Below are positions 1-12,759 of a DNA stretch of 64,000 bases, piece after piece. Position numbers and translations under genes: made by a program. The notes under the pieces were generated by a model. The model was given only the letters and a program-made list of their open reading frames with translations. It searched no databases and was not told the origin of the DNA. Origin of the DNA: Cephalopachus bancanus (taxonomy: Eukaryota; Chordata; Mammalia; Primates; Tarsiidae); the NCBI GenBank assembly GCA_027257055.1, contig JAPVLO010000161.1:6092501-6156500 (forward strand), written 5' to 3'. Numbering within the stretch: position 1 is the first letter of the stretch; each line of letters begins with the position of its first letter.

Positions 1-55
1 GATGTGTTGCTGAAGAGTTAGTGTGCTCCTTTGAGGGAGTTGAAAAACTCATTTT

Positions 56-348
56 GGCTGGGCTCGGTGGCTCAGCCTGTAATCCCGTGCTTTGGGAGGC
101 CGAGGTGAGTGAATTGGTTCGAGACCCACCTGGGCAACTTGGCGAGACCTCATCTCTACAATAAATCAAAAAATTAGCCGGGCATGGTAGCGCACGCCTG
201 TAGTTCCAGCTACTTGGAAGGCTGAGGTGGAAGGATTGCCAGAGCCCAGCAGGTCGAGGCTGCGGTGGCCAGGAGTGGCCACTGCACTCCAGACTGGGCG
301 ACAGAGTGAGATTCCAACTCAAAACAAAACAAAACAAAAAAACAACAA
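56..348 (+). mobile_element. Alu, type A
   Basis: Full dimer with an (AAAAC)n tail. Confidence 0.85.
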
Positions 349-426
349 CTCATTTCTTCATACTGTCAGGATTATTTTTCTGGTTCCTTCTCATTTAGTT
401 AGACTATTTCTGCTTATTATTGTTAA

Positions 427-727
427 TTTTTTTTTTTTTTTGGAGTTGGGGTTTCACTCTGTCACCCAGGCTGGAGTGCAATGACATGATCATGACTCAC
501 CGCAGCCTCGACCTCCTGCACTCAGTGATCCTTTTGGCTCAGTCTCCCTAGTAGCTGGGACTCACAGGCACACACCAAGAAACCCAGCTAACTTTTTGAA
601 TTTTCTTATACAGACAATATCTCACTATTTTGCCTAGGCTGGTATTAAACTCCTGGGTTTGAGCAATCCTTTCACCTCACCCTCCCAAAGTGCCGAGATT
701 ACAGGCATGAGCCACTGCACCTAGCTT
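427..727 (-). mobile_element. Alu, J-like
   Basis: Full-length and diverged; T run at the left end. Confidence 0.8.
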
Positions 728-1400
728 ATTATTGTTAATTCTTGTTTTTGATTCCACTTCTTTTCTTTCCCTTAGGCATGTTACTTTAATGTGCATACTT
801 TATGCTTGTCTAACTTCAACTCTGGGTACTTTTTGTGATATAGGCTTTGTGAGTTCCCGGGTTGTAGAGAATCTTTGGGTATTGGCTTTCTCGTATGCTA
901 TCTGTTGTAGCAATTATTGGGTGTGTGTAGGTTCACTGCCTTCTGTGGGTCTTGTACGCCAGAAGACTCATGAAGCTTATCTGTTCCCACTAGGTGTGGT
1001 ATCCTCTTTTTTTTTTTCACAGTATTTTTTCCTCTGGGTTGAATCATTCAGCCTTCAGGCCATTAGGAGGCAGCTGTGGATAGCTGGTGGCAGCTGGAGC
1101 AGTTAGTCATATGCAATACTCCCATGGCGGGTTAACATCTCAGCCCTGATGAAGGCGATTGGGCAAAGTGAAGTGCACTGAGTTTTTCACTGGGCGTGAG
1201 AAGGGGAGCCACTTCAGCCCCATTACTAGGCTGGCAGGAAAGTGGTCCACATTTCCATTATGCCCTGTCCTGTTGTGAATTTTCAGATCAGACTTGCACT
1301 TCTGTCCATCTGTAGAAACCTTAAAGTTCCTTGTCAGGAGGGAGTGGGAATCCATACCTTGTGCTAGTCTGAGCCTAAAGGACCCATTTTTGAAGGGCAT
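727..1400. other. No gene recognised, AT-rich
   Basis: This lies between an Alu and the long antisense L1. It may be further old L1 or other repeat. A 124-codon open frame on the + strand has no recognisable similarity and low-complexity stretches. Confidence 0.4.
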
Positions 1401-1885
1401 TTAAAATGTTTCTAGTTTGGGGTGAGTGTGACTAGAGCTGCTGTGAATATTTGTGTACAAATTTGTATGTGAACATATGTTTTCATTTATCTTAAATATC
1501 TTGGGGTGGAATTGCTGGCTTTCATGGAAAGTGTATATTTAAATTTATGTATGACTGCCATTTTGTGTGTGTAAATTTTTCATTCTAGCAGTCATGTATG
1601 AGATTCCTAGTTACTTCATTTCCTTGCCTGTACTTGGAATTGTCAGTATTTTTTATTTTGCCAATCTAATAGGTATGTAGTTATATTTCACACCAGTTTT
1701 ATGTTTCCCTAATGACTAATTATATTGCACATCTTTTCACATGCTTATTTGTCTTCTGTATCTCCTCTTTGGTGAAGAGTGTTTTCAAATTTTTTGCCCA
1801 TTGTTGAGTTTTGGGAGTTATTTTTACATTTAGAATAAATGATTTACAAATATTCCCACCCAATCTGTAGCTTTTATTTTCATTC

Positions 1886-2160
1886 TTTTTTTTTTTTTTT
1901 TCTGAGTTGGAGTCTCACTCTGTTGCCCAGACTGGAGTGCAGTGGCTGCTTCCGGCCACCGCAGCCTCGACCTGCTGGGCTCCGGCGATCCTTCCGCCTC
2001 AGCCTTCCAAGTAGCCAGAATTACAGGCATGCGCTACCATGCCCGGCTGATTTTTTGATTTATTGTAGAGATGAGGTCTCACTGCCCAGGTGGGTCTTGA
2101 ACCCACTCACCTCAGCCTCCCAAAGGCGTGGGATTATAGGCTGAGCCACCGAGCCCGGCT
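1886..2160 (-). mobile_element. Alu, type B
   Basis: Reads 'ctcactgcccagg' (no 'aacttgg') and 'agccagaattacagg'. Confidence 0.85.
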
Positions 2161-2250
2161 TCATTCTCTCAACAATGTATTTTGCAGAGCAATTTTTTTT
2201 TATTGCGGCCAGAAATTTACCATCTTAACAACTTTCAAGTTTACAGTTCA

Positions 2251-2545
2251 GGATCAGGTGCAGTGGTTCACGTCTGTAATCAACACTTTGAAAGGCTGAG
2301 GCAAAAGAATTGCCTAAGCCCAGGAGTTCAAGACCAGCCTGGTTAACCTGGCAAGACCTCATCTCTACAACAAAATAAAATAAAAATTAGCCAGGATGGT
2401 GGCATGTGCCTGCAGTCCCAGCTACTTGGGAGGCTGAGGCAGAAGGATTGTCTAAGCCCAGCAGATTGAGACTGTGGTAGTCGTTATCGTGCTATTTCAC
2501 TCTGGCCTGGGCAACAGAGTGAGACTCCAACTAAAAAAATAAAAG
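2251..2545 (+). mobile_element. Alu, J-like
   Basis: Diverged full dimer. Confidence 0.75.
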
Positions 2546-2770
2546 CGTACAGTTCAGGAGTCTTAAGTATATTGCTGACATTGTTGTGAAACAGATCTAC
2601 AGAACTTTTTCTCTTGTAAATCTGAAACATACTCGTTAAACAACTGCAGAGTATACATCTTTAATCTTGATGAAGTCTATTATCAATTGTTTTTCTTTTG
2701 TAGTTTGTGCTTTTACTGTCCTCTCTAAGAACAGTTTCCCTAACCCAGGTCATACAGATTTTCTTCTATG

Positions 2771-3070
2771 CTTTTTTTTTTTTTAAATTTGAGTCAGTCT
2801 CACTTTATCACATAAGCTGGAGTACAATAGCATGATCAAAGCTCACCACAGTCTTAATCTCCTGGGTTTAGGCAATCCTTCTGCTTCAGTCTCTCCTTTC
2901 CAAGTACCTGGGACTTTAGGTACATGCCACCATGCTTGGATAATTTTTTGTAGTGACAAAATCTTGTTATGTTGCCCAGGCTGGTCTCAAACTCCTAGAC
3001 TCAAGCAATCTTCCCATGTAGGCTTCCCAAAGTGCTGGGATTACAGGCATGAGCCATTGTGCCTGGCCTA
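2771..3070 (-). mobile_element. Alu, J-like
   Basis: Diverged full dimer inside the antisense L1. Confidence 0.75.
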
Positions 3071-3101
3071 TTCTTTTTTCTAAAAGTTTTATAGTTCAGT
3101 G

Positions 3102-3190
3102 TTTTGTTTTGTTTTTTAAGTGAGAACGCAGGATTTATTAAGAGGACAGAAAAGCTCCCACAGTGGGAGGAGATCTGAAGCGATTGCCTG
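3102..3190 (-). mobile_element. Short (~70 nt) poly(A) retroposon, copy 1
   Basis: On the - strand it reads from a 'caatcgcttcag' start through 'ctcccactgtgggag' and AATAAA to an A-rich tail. It is flanked by 'ttcagtgtttt' and 'ttcactgtttt'. It splits the antisense L1. Confidence 0.65.
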
Positions 3191-3371
3191 TTCACTGTTT
3201 TTAAATTTAGATTTGTAATCCATTCTGAGTTAAATATTGTATGGTTGTGATGTGTAGGTTGATGTTCATTGCTTTTTTTGGGCATATGGATACCCAGTTG
3301 ATTCAATACCATTTGTTAAAAAGACTGTCCTTTCTATATTGATTTGCTTTTGCACCTTTATAAAAAATCAG

Positions 3372-4383
3372 TTTACTATTGATGGTAAATAAGTATATAA
3401 AAAGATGCTCCACATTGTATGTTATTAGGGAAATGCAAATTAAAACAACACTATATACTTGTTAGAAGGGCTAAAATCTAGAACGCTGGCAATGTCAAAT
3501 ACTGGCAATGATGTGCAGCAACAGAAATGCTCACTAATTGCTGATGGGGATGCAAAATGATAAAGCCACTTTAGAAGACAGTTTGGTAGTTTCTCACAAA
3601 ACTAAACATAGTGTTCCACATGATCCAGCAATTGCACTCCTTGGTATTTACCCAAAGAAGTTGAAAACTCATGTTTGCACAAAAACCTGCACATGGATGT
3701 GTATAGCAGCTTAATTTATAATTGATGTCCTTCAGAAGGTGAAGGGAGAGACTGTGGTATATCCAAACAATGAAACATTATTTGATGCTAAAAAGAAGTT
3801 AGCTCTCAAGCCACAAAAAAACATGAAAGAAACTTAAATGCACATTTCTTTTTTTTTTAAAACGGGATTTATTGAGAAGACCAGAAAAGCTCCCAGGGGG
3901 AAGGGGACCTGTGGGGATTACCCATTAAACGCATATTTCTAGGTAAAAGAAGTCAATCTGGAAAAGCTACATATGGTATGATTCCAACTATGTGATATTC
4001 TGGAAAAGGCAGAACTATGGAGACAGTAAAGACATAGTCATTGCCAGGGGTTGGGGGGAGAGAGAGAGATGAATAAGCAGAACACAGAGGATTTTTAGGG
4101 TAGTAAAAATACTCTGAATGATACCATAATGGTGGTTACATGTCATTATACATTTGTCCAAACCCACAGAATGTACAACACCAAGAGTGAACCATAATGG
4201 AAAGTATGAACTTCAGGTTATAATGGTATGTCAATGTAGGCTCAGCAATTATAACAAATGCACCATTTTGGTGGGGGATGTTGATAACAGGGAGGTTATG
4301 TATGGGGGGATCAGGTAATATAAGGCAAATCTCTGTACCTTCCATGTAATTTTGCTGTTAAAACTGTTCTAAAATACAGTTTA
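3372..4383 (+). mobile_element. Sense L1 3' fragment nested in the antisense L1
   Basis: It reads as the end of L1 ORF2 and 3' region on the + strand. The flanks carry a near-duplicate, 'aaaaaatcagttt' at about 3363 and 'aaaaaatcaattg' at about 4389, which looks like a target-site duplication of the antisense L1. Confidence 0.7.
3849..3926 (-). mobile_element. Short poly(A) retroposon, copy 2
   Basis: Same core (AGCTTTTCTG, TCTTCTCAATAAATCC on the - strand) and poly(A). The flanks 'gcacatttct' and 'gcatatttct' look like a target-site duplication inside the nested L1. Confidence 0.65.
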
Positions 4384-4467
4384 TTTTTTAAAAAATCAAT
4401 TGGTGATATTTGTTTGGGTCTGTTTCTGGATTCTATTCTGCTGCATTGATCTATATGTCTATTTCTT

Positions 4468-4770
<303 letters not shown>

Positions 4771-4781
4771 TATGTGTCTAT

Positions 4782-4990
4782 TTCTTTTTTTTTGAGTTGG
4801 AGTCTCACTCTGTCGCCCAGACTGAGTGCAGTGGCTGCTCCCGGCCACCGCAGCCTTGCCTGTTGGGCTCCGGCGATCCTTCTGCCTCAGCCTTCCAAGT
4901 AGTTGGAACTACAGGCGCACTACCACGCCTGGCTAATTTTTGATTTATTTTAGAGATGAGGTCTCACCAAGTTGCCCAGGTGGGTCATGA
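4782..4990 (-). mobile_element. Alu, type A, left part missing
   Basis: Ends at 'gcccaggtgggtcatga', where L1 resumes. Confidence 0.75.
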
Positions 4991-5400
4991 ATATATGCCT
5001 ATTTCTAATACCATATGGCCTTGGTTACTGTAGCTTTATAATGTCTTAAACTCAGGTAGTATGACTTCTTTTTTAGTCTTCTTTTTCGGAATTATTATAG
5101 CAAATCTAGTTTTTTTTCTTTTGTCTATCCATTTAAGTTTAGAATCAGCTTGTCTGTCTATATAAAATTGTGCTGGTAATTTAATTGGGATTCTAAAAAA
5201 TTTATAGAATTTGGAGAGACTTGACATCTTTAGTATGTCGAGTATTCCATTTCATAAATATGATATGTGATAGTATTTCTCTCTCTCATATTAGGTCTTT
5301 GAATTCTTTCATCAATGTTGAAAAAAATGTCAACCTAAAGACCCAAACATGTTTTGTTAAACTTATACCTCATTACTTTCTTTTTTTAAAAGGCTATTGT

Positions 5401-5740
5401 AGGGCCTGGCACAGTGGCTCACACCTGTAATCTCAGGACTTTGGGAGGATCTTTTGAGGCTAGGAGTTTGACATCCAGCCTAGGCAACATAGTGAGACCT
5501 CACCCCACAATAAACAAAACAAAACAAAACAAAAATTAGTCAGGCGTGGTGGTGCATGCCTGTAGTCCCAGCTACTTGGAAAGTGCATACCTGTAGTCCC
5601 AGCTACTGAGGTGGAAGATCACCTGAGTCCGGGAGGTCAAGGCTGCAGTGAACAATAACTGTGCCACTGTACTCTAGCCTGAGTGGCAGAGTGAGACCCT
5701 GGCTCAAAGTGAATAAATAATAAAGTAAAAAAAAAACAAT
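5401..5740 (+). mobile_element. Alu, J-like, with internal tandem duplication
   Basis: The 'cctgtagtcccagctact' segment occurs twice (5569 and 5590). Confidence 0.8.
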
Positions 5741-5941
5741 TGTAAATAGTTTTTTTAAATTTTGGTTTCAAATTGTTCTTGCTAGTATATAGAAATATGA
5801 TTGATTTTTGTATGTTGACTATGTATCCTGTGACCTTAGTAAACTTATTAGTGGCAAGAGTTTTTTTTACATGTTCCTCGGGATTTTCGCTTGTAAGCAG
5901 TCATGTCATCTGAACATAAGAATGGTTTTTTCTTTCCTTAT

Positions 5942-7017
5942 TGAAAGGAGGTACCTATAGAAACTTAGCTTATTCTTAGTTTAGTCTTTTTTGCCTCAGC
6001 ATAACCATTAGAAAGCGTTCAGACATTCTATTGCAGGTCAGAGCAGCAGCCTTTCCCACCCCCTCTGCAAATCTCCCTCAGATGCAAGACCAGGACAGCC
6101 CAACCTTTCAATTCATGGTTTAGTATCATAATCTGTAGAAAACTTTTAGGTTCCTTGTCAAGGAGGCGGGTCAAACATCACCCTTTGACTGGCCAAAGCC
6201 ATAAAAATGATAAGAAGACCTCCTTTGGTCAAGGAGTGTGTAGATTGCAAATGTCTAACAAGTCTCTTGAAGGAAAAACCCCACCAGGCCCAAACCTCTG
6301 TGTTAACCTTATCAGCCCTTTGTAACAGACAGACCCCACCATGGCAGCAACCATGTGACTAATGTCAGTCACCTGATTAGTACCTGCCCCTTTGTGATGA
6401 CGTAGAGCAGACCACCACCCAATCACCTTAATGACCTTCCCCCATCAAAGGGAATGGTCAAAAAGACTCAATCACAAGCAAGAAGTGGCCATTGCCTTGA
6501 CAGACTCTGGTGTTGGCCATGTGCTCTTTGAGCTATGGCTGTCATTGTGCTTCCTGGCTTTGGCCCCTCCCCCACTCTGGGGAAGTGAATCTTCTATCTC
6601 TCTCTTATTTAAACTATATTTTGTCATCTAATTTCTGTGCAATTTTTTGCATCTTTCCCGTGGCATCGAATTGCACCGCAGACACCCACACTCCCAGCGG
6701 GCCTGACCTAACATTCTGGAGGCTCCACTGGGAGAGTGTGACCCTATTTTTGGAGCTCCCACCAAGATCTTCTCTCTCTCTGTCATTGTCCTCTTCCACC
6801 GAGACCTACTGCTGTCTCTCCCCTCTCCAAAAGTCCTTAAATATTCCCATTTCATGGTCCTCCTAGGCCACACTTGCTTCTGAGTGTCAGCCCCCTTTCC
6901 AACCTGTGAAAAGTAATACATTTTACTTCTTTCTACTTTCTTACTTGGGGAAAGTCTTGCTTTATCCCCATACCCCGGCACTGGCTCCGGCCCACCTTGC
7001 CTCAGCTGACCCTTTCT
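5942..7017 (+). mobile_element. ERV LTR-like element, copy 1, inside the L1
   Basis: It begins TGAAAGGAGG like copy 2 at 37260 and is collinear with it through about 6735 (shared 'tttgagctatggc' and 'gacctaacattctggagg'). It is bounded by 'cttat' at 5937-5941 and 7018-7022. The last 280 bp have no counterpart in copy 2 and the 3' end lacks CA, so that part is unresolved. No gag/pol/env frame was seen. Confidence 0.65.
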
Positions 7018-7711
7018 CTTATTGAAATGCCTAGAACTTCTGATACAATGTTGGATAGGAATGGTGAGAGTGGACATATTTGCCTTATTCCTACTCTTAG
7101 GGAGAAAGCATTCAGATTTTCTTCATTAAGTATGATGCTACCTGTAGGTCTTATGGAAATACCCTTTATCAGAATGAAGAAGTTCCTGTCTATTCCTAGT
7201 TTGCCAAAAACTTTTTATCATGAATGAATATTGAATTCTGTCATGTGTTTTTCTGCATCAGTTGATAAGATCATGCATAAGATTATTTAGACTTTTGAAA
7301 TAGTGGGTTATATTGATTTATTTTCTAATATTAAACTAGTCTTGCATATCTGGAATAAATCCCACTTGATCATGGTATACAGTTCTTTTAAACATAACTG
7401 GATTTACTTTGCTAATATTTTGTTGAGGATTTTTATTTTATCTCTGAGACGCTGGTCTGTAGTTTTCTTTTTTTGTACTATCTTCATTTAGTTTTGGTAT
7501 CAAGGTAATACATATCTCACAAAATAAGTTAGGAAATGTTTCCTCCTTTTTCCATAGTGTAGAAGAGAGTATAAAATTGGTGTTTAAAATTGTGAGAGTG
7601 TGTAAAATTGGTGCTTGTTTAAATGTTTGGTAGAATCCTCCAGTGAAACCACCTTGGTCTGGCACCTTTAAAAAAATAAAATCTTTTTTTTTTTTTTTTT
7701 GTAAACTACAG

Positions 7712-8000
7712 ATGAAGATTAGTAGTGGTAGCTCACACTTGTAACTCCAGCAATTTGGGAGGCCAAGGCAGGAGGCTTGTTTGAGGCCAGGAATTTGAGA
7801 TCAGCCTGGGCAACACAGTGAGACTCTATCTCCATAAATAAAAAAAATTAGCTGTATGTGGTAGCATATGTCTGCTTTCTCAGGAGACTTAGGCAGGAGC
7901 ATCGCTTGAGCCCAAGTTTGAGGCTGCAGTGAGCTATGATCATGTCACTGCACTCCAGCCTGGGAAACAGAGTGAGACCTTGTCTTCAAAAAACGAGGGA
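7712..8000 (+). mobile_element. Alu, J-like
   Basis: Diverged dimer in the antisense L1. Confidence 0.75.
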
Positions 8001-8949
8001 AAAAAACTACAGATGAGATGAAATTTCTGTAATTAATATAGGAATATCTAGGTTATCTATTTTTTCATATCGGGTGAATCTGGTAGTTTATGGATTTAAG
8101 AAATTGGTCCATTTCATCAAAGTTGTTGAATTTAGTTGCGTAGTATGTTCACAGAATTCTTTATTATCCTCTTAATGGGTCTTTAGGCTCTATCATGATA
8201 GCTCCTTTTTCACGCCTATATTGGAGAATTTGTATTCTCTCTCTTCTTTGCCAGTATTGCTAGCAGCTTATCAGTTTTGTTGACCTTGTCAAAGACCCAG
8301 CTTTTGGTTTTAAATTTTTAATCTTATTTGTTTTTTCACTGATTTCTGTTCTAATATTTATTAATTTCTTCCATCTGCTTGCTTTGGGCTTATTTTGTCC
8401 TTTTTCTGTTTTTCTCTCTGTTCTTTATTGATCTCTCTTTAAGTTTCACTGATCCTTTCTTTTGTAGTCTCTTATGTTCTATTAAACCCATCCAGTAAAT
8501 TTTTATTTTGGATATAGTGTTTTCCAGTTCTAGATTTTCCATTTTTTAAAAATTCCATTTCCCCCAGAGATTCCTCATCAGGGCAATCATTATGACTATG
8601 TTTTCCTTTAAGTTTTTCAGTTTATTTAGCTTCATTGCTTTATAGTCTTGTTTGATAATTGTAACATCTCCATTATTTGGGGGCATTTTTCTATTGATCA
8701 CATTTCCCCAACACCACTCTTGACTATGGGTTTCATTTTCCGGTTTATTTGTAATTCCTTTTTTTTATTAGACATTGTAGGTGATCCATGTTAGGGATGT
8801 GAATTCTGCTATCTTCCTTTGAAGGGTGTTCGCTTTTGTTCAAGCAAGAAGTTAAATTACTGGATGATTACTTTGTACTTATGATGTCTTACTATTATAC
8901 TTTGTTAGGAACTGGTCTGTTTCAGTTTTGCCCTTTGTCTTAGAGCAAA

Positions 8950-9735
8950 ACTTTTGTTCTAAAACATAATATTTATTCCTAAACTGTGGTCCTTCTGGGT
9001 TTTAATAAAAAGCCTGAGATATGTACCAAAACTCTCTAATTTGGCGGAATTCAAATGACAAACTCTGTTGCTTTTTGGTGGACAGCAGCTGAAATCTCTG
9101 CTCAGCTTTTTAAAACTTTCATCTGCAAATAACAGAAAGCTCAACTGCCCTGGCTTAAACCACTAAGGGTTTATTTATGTTAAAAAACAAGAAGTCTAGA
9201 GGTGGGTAGCTCCTGGTATTGGGATCAGTGGCTCAATCTAATTTGTAGCTGGATTGCTGTCATTCTTCTATTTTTTTCTTCTTGATTGCAAGGTGACTGC
9301 TATGCATCCAGTCATCTCATTAATATTTAAGACAGAAAGAAGTAAGAAGAGATGGTGCCACCAATGTTTGTCTGCTCATATTGGGAAAGGTTTTGTTTTC
9401 CCACAAACAAACTTCCCCAGCATGGTTCTTCCTGAATCTCACTAACCAAATCAGGCGTGCATGGTCACCCAAAGCTAAAGGGAGAATGGGATGGTGAAGA
9501 ACAGAATTTCACAATTGGCTGAGGTCTATTATTAGATGACTTTTTTGATATCTAATCATTTGGCTTGGCAGCCTGAGGCATTTACTCTCACTGATTTATA
9601 AAAAATGACAAAAATATTACTTGAACTAACTTCAAGTATTTGAACTAACTTCACTCAATATGAAACCACATGAAATAGAAAGATAAATTCTGCACTCCCT
9701 TTACACCACAGATTTAACTACTATTAAGAGTATGT
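8950..9735. other. No gene recognised; probably old repeat
   Basis: 9090-9530 has the look of an old, unnamed interspersed repeat. Nothing coding. Confidence 0.4.
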
Positions 9736-9738
9736 GTT

Positions 9739-9783
9739 TATACCTAACCCTGAATTGTACCCCACATCTTTATAATAAAAAAA
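9739..9783 (+). mobile_element. Extremely truncated L1 tail (~45 bp)
   Basis: It contains 'accctgaattgtaccccac' followed by 'tttataataaaaa'. 'aagagtatgtgt' occurs immediately on both sides (9726 and 9782), a clear target-site duplication. Confidence 0.65.
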
Positions 9784-9999
9784 GAGTATGTGTCCTTTTG
9801 TACAGATATATAGTCATAGATATATAATAATATACTATACCTGGATATAGACAGGGAGTTTTTTTTGTACAAAAATGGGAAACCAAACTAGATGTATTGT
9901 TTTGCAACTTGCTTTATTCAATGTAATATATCACAGGCATATTTCCATAGTGTGACTTATTTTGAATACCAAAGTTTACATTAAATCATATATATATTT

Positions 10000-10264
10000 T
10001 AAGTCAGAGTCTCACCGGTTGCCCAGGCTTGAGTGCAGTGGCATGCCTCCACCTGCTGGGTTCAGGCCATCCTTCCACCTCAGCCTTCCAAGTAACTGGA
10101 ACCACAGGCTTGTGCCACCACACCTATCTAATTTTTTGACTTATTGTAGAGATGGAGTCTCACCAAGTTGCTCAGGCTGGTCTTGAACCCCTGGGCTAAG
10201 GCAATCCTCTCGCCTCTGCCTCCCAAAGTGCTGGGATTATAGGCATGAGTCACTGGGCCTGGCC
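10000..10264 (-). mobile_element. Alu, older type A-like
   Basis: Reads 'tcaccaagttgctcaggc'; shortened left arm. Confidence 0.75.
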
Positions 10265-10436
10265 TAAATCACATTTTAAACTATATATATTTAAAACATT
10301 TATGATATTTTAATGTATTGACATTTAATGCATTGATATAAAATACTACATTTGTTAGCAGAGACCATACACATACATATCGGTACAAAAAGCATCTGTA
10401 TACCTACTGCCCTGCTTAAAGAAACTATCAATAACA

Positions 10437-10730
10437 CTGAAGACGGTGGCTCAGCTTGTAATCCCAACATTTTGGGAGGCTGAGGCAAGTGGATTGCCTG
10501 AGCCCGTGGGTTCGAGACCCACCCGGGCAACTTTGGTGAGACCTTGTCTCTACAATAAATCAAAAATTAGCTGGGTATGGTAGTTCATGCCTGTAGTTCT
10601 GGCTACTGGGAAGGCTGAGGCGAAAGGATCACTGAAGCCCAGCAGGTTGAGGCTGAGTGGCTGGGCGCGTGCCACTGCACTCCAATCTGGGCGACAGAGA
10701 CTCCAACTCAAAAAATAAAATAAAATAAAA
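10437..10730 (+). mobile_element. Alu, type A-like
   Basis: Flanked by 'aataacactgaag' on both sides, a target-site duplication. Confidence 0.8.
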
Positions 10731-11153
10731 AATAACACTGAAGAACTCTACATATCTTTTCCTAGTCTCAATTCCTTTCCTACTTCCAGAGGTAACGACT
10801 GTTCTGAATTGCATGTTGTAGGTTATCATTTTAGAAATTAAATGCTATTCCCTTCTTAAAGTTTCCAATGGCTATTTGAGTGTCACCGTAAACTGTGAAT
10901 TTCATTGTTGCTGTGAACATTCTCACATGTGGCTTTTGCTACTCATGCAAAAGTTTCTTCCAAGTGCATTTCTCAGGTGAAATTGCTGGGTCATAGAAAC
11001 TGTGCCTGTTCAGTGTTACTGATTAATACCATATTTTTTTCTAGAATGATTGTTCCAATTTACTATATTTTAAAATGCTATTTTATTAGCACTGAATGAC
11101 TGAAAAAAAGAGTACATGATTCTAACATAATTCATCATTAGAAAATTTGTTAG

Positions 11154-11468
11154 CTAGCCAGGCTCGGTGGCTCAGTCTGTAATCCAGCGCTTTGGGAGGC
11201 TGAGGTGAGTGGATTGCCTGAGCCTGCGAGTTCGAGACCCGCCTGGGCAACTTGGCGAGATCTCATCTCTACAATAAATTAAAAAAAAAAAAATCAGCTG
11301 GACATGGTAGTGCATGCCTGTAATTCCGGCTACTTGGAAGGCTGAGGCGGAAGGATCGCCTGAGCCCAGCAGGTCAAGGCTGTAGTGGCCAGTAGTGGCC
11401 ACTGCACTCCAGTCTGGGTGACAGAGTGAGACTCCAACTCAAAAAAAAAAGAAAGAAAGAAAGAAAAA
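11154..11468 (+). mobile_element. Alu, A/B intermediate
   Basis: The left arm has 'aacttggcgag' (A) and the right arm 'taattccggct' (B). 'aaaatttgttagct' flanks both sides. Confidence 0.85.
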
Positions 11469-11469
11469 T

Positions 11470-12755
11470 TTGTTAGCTTACAAAAATGTGATCTATAGAA
11501 AACCTTTCAGGAACAGTAGTATTACCTGTATTACTTTTTACTAACCAATTGTGATTAAAACTTTGCAAAACAATTGTCTAACATTTTATTATAACTTCAC
11601 CATACAGCATTGTATTTGGTTCATGTTTGCTATTTAACCTTATTCCAATAAGAGCAGTGAAGCATATTTTAATCTGTTTATAGTTTCACAATGTCTGGCA
11701 TGATTACTTCCTGATTACTACATGTATATGTGACCACTCATTAGTGTCTTCTAGACAACTTCTTTTTAAAAATGTGGTATGTGCTCTATACAGTGTCTGC
11801 AATACTGCCGTCTCATGCCCTCAAGTATTAGTATAGATGTGAGTGTGAGGTGGATACAAGGGCCATGCATCGATGACAGATTTATTCAGTATTTTATCTG
11901 AAATCCATTTATATTAAACATGTATGAAATATGAATAACAGTACAAATGAACTCTTCCAGTCATTCACACTTATTGTACTTGAATTCCTTTTCCCCTTGA
12001 AATAAATTCTCAATGACCTTTTACCCTTTAATGTATTGTTTCCTTTATTATACTTATTTCAAAATAACTACAAAATGTATACATGTTCTTCAGATTATTT
12101 CAGACCCCGTATTTTGCCCTTTTCCCATTAATTGTATGGTATTTTTACCTTATTCTTTCAAAACATCAGAATTTATCCTCTACATCCTTCTTCAGAACCA
12201 TCTCCAGAAGACCTGGGAGGAATAAAACTGGATGCCAAAAACCTGCAACCATTTTCTTACTGACAAAACCTGGGAATATTGAACTTCAAAGGCACATCTA
12301 ATCAAAGAGCGTCAGGACTCTTGTTCCTGGTTAGAACTGCGTTTTTTGAGGGGTGCTATACCTAAGGGCAGGGATGCTGTGACCAAGTGTCCTGTAACAG
12401 CAACTGCATCCTCTCTGCTTGGGTGAGAGCCTGGAGTGCGGACAGTCAACGTCTGAGGTTTCAGTTTGTGTTTCCGGCGGAACTCAAGGCCCAGCTCCAA
12501 CCAGCTGCGCCCAGAGGTAAATGTTTGGGGGCAGCATCCCTTATTTGATGCAGTTAACATAAGAGGAGCGGGGCGAGTGACACACAGAAGAAAATTTTTT
12601 AAAAGAAAGAAAAAGAGGGAGAAACTCACTTCGTGACTCAGAGTTGCATTTTAGTTGCGAATATGAGTAGTTTTTGAAGTTCCCTGCATAACACCAAACG
12701 TGGACTTGAGAAAAGGGCCCCAAGGGGCTCCCAGTAACTGCAAAACCAGCGCAGA
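11470..12755. other. No gene recognised upstream of the CpG island
   Basis: Unique-looking AT-rich DNA becoming GC-richer after 12300. It may hold promoter-proximal elements, but I see none that I can name. Confidence 0.4.
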
Positions 12756-12759
12756 AGCC

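Noticed and set aside
6628..7077. 149-codon frame in the ERV LTR copy 1 region, - strand
   Set aside because: Antisense to the LTR and extends into L1. No retroviral motif.
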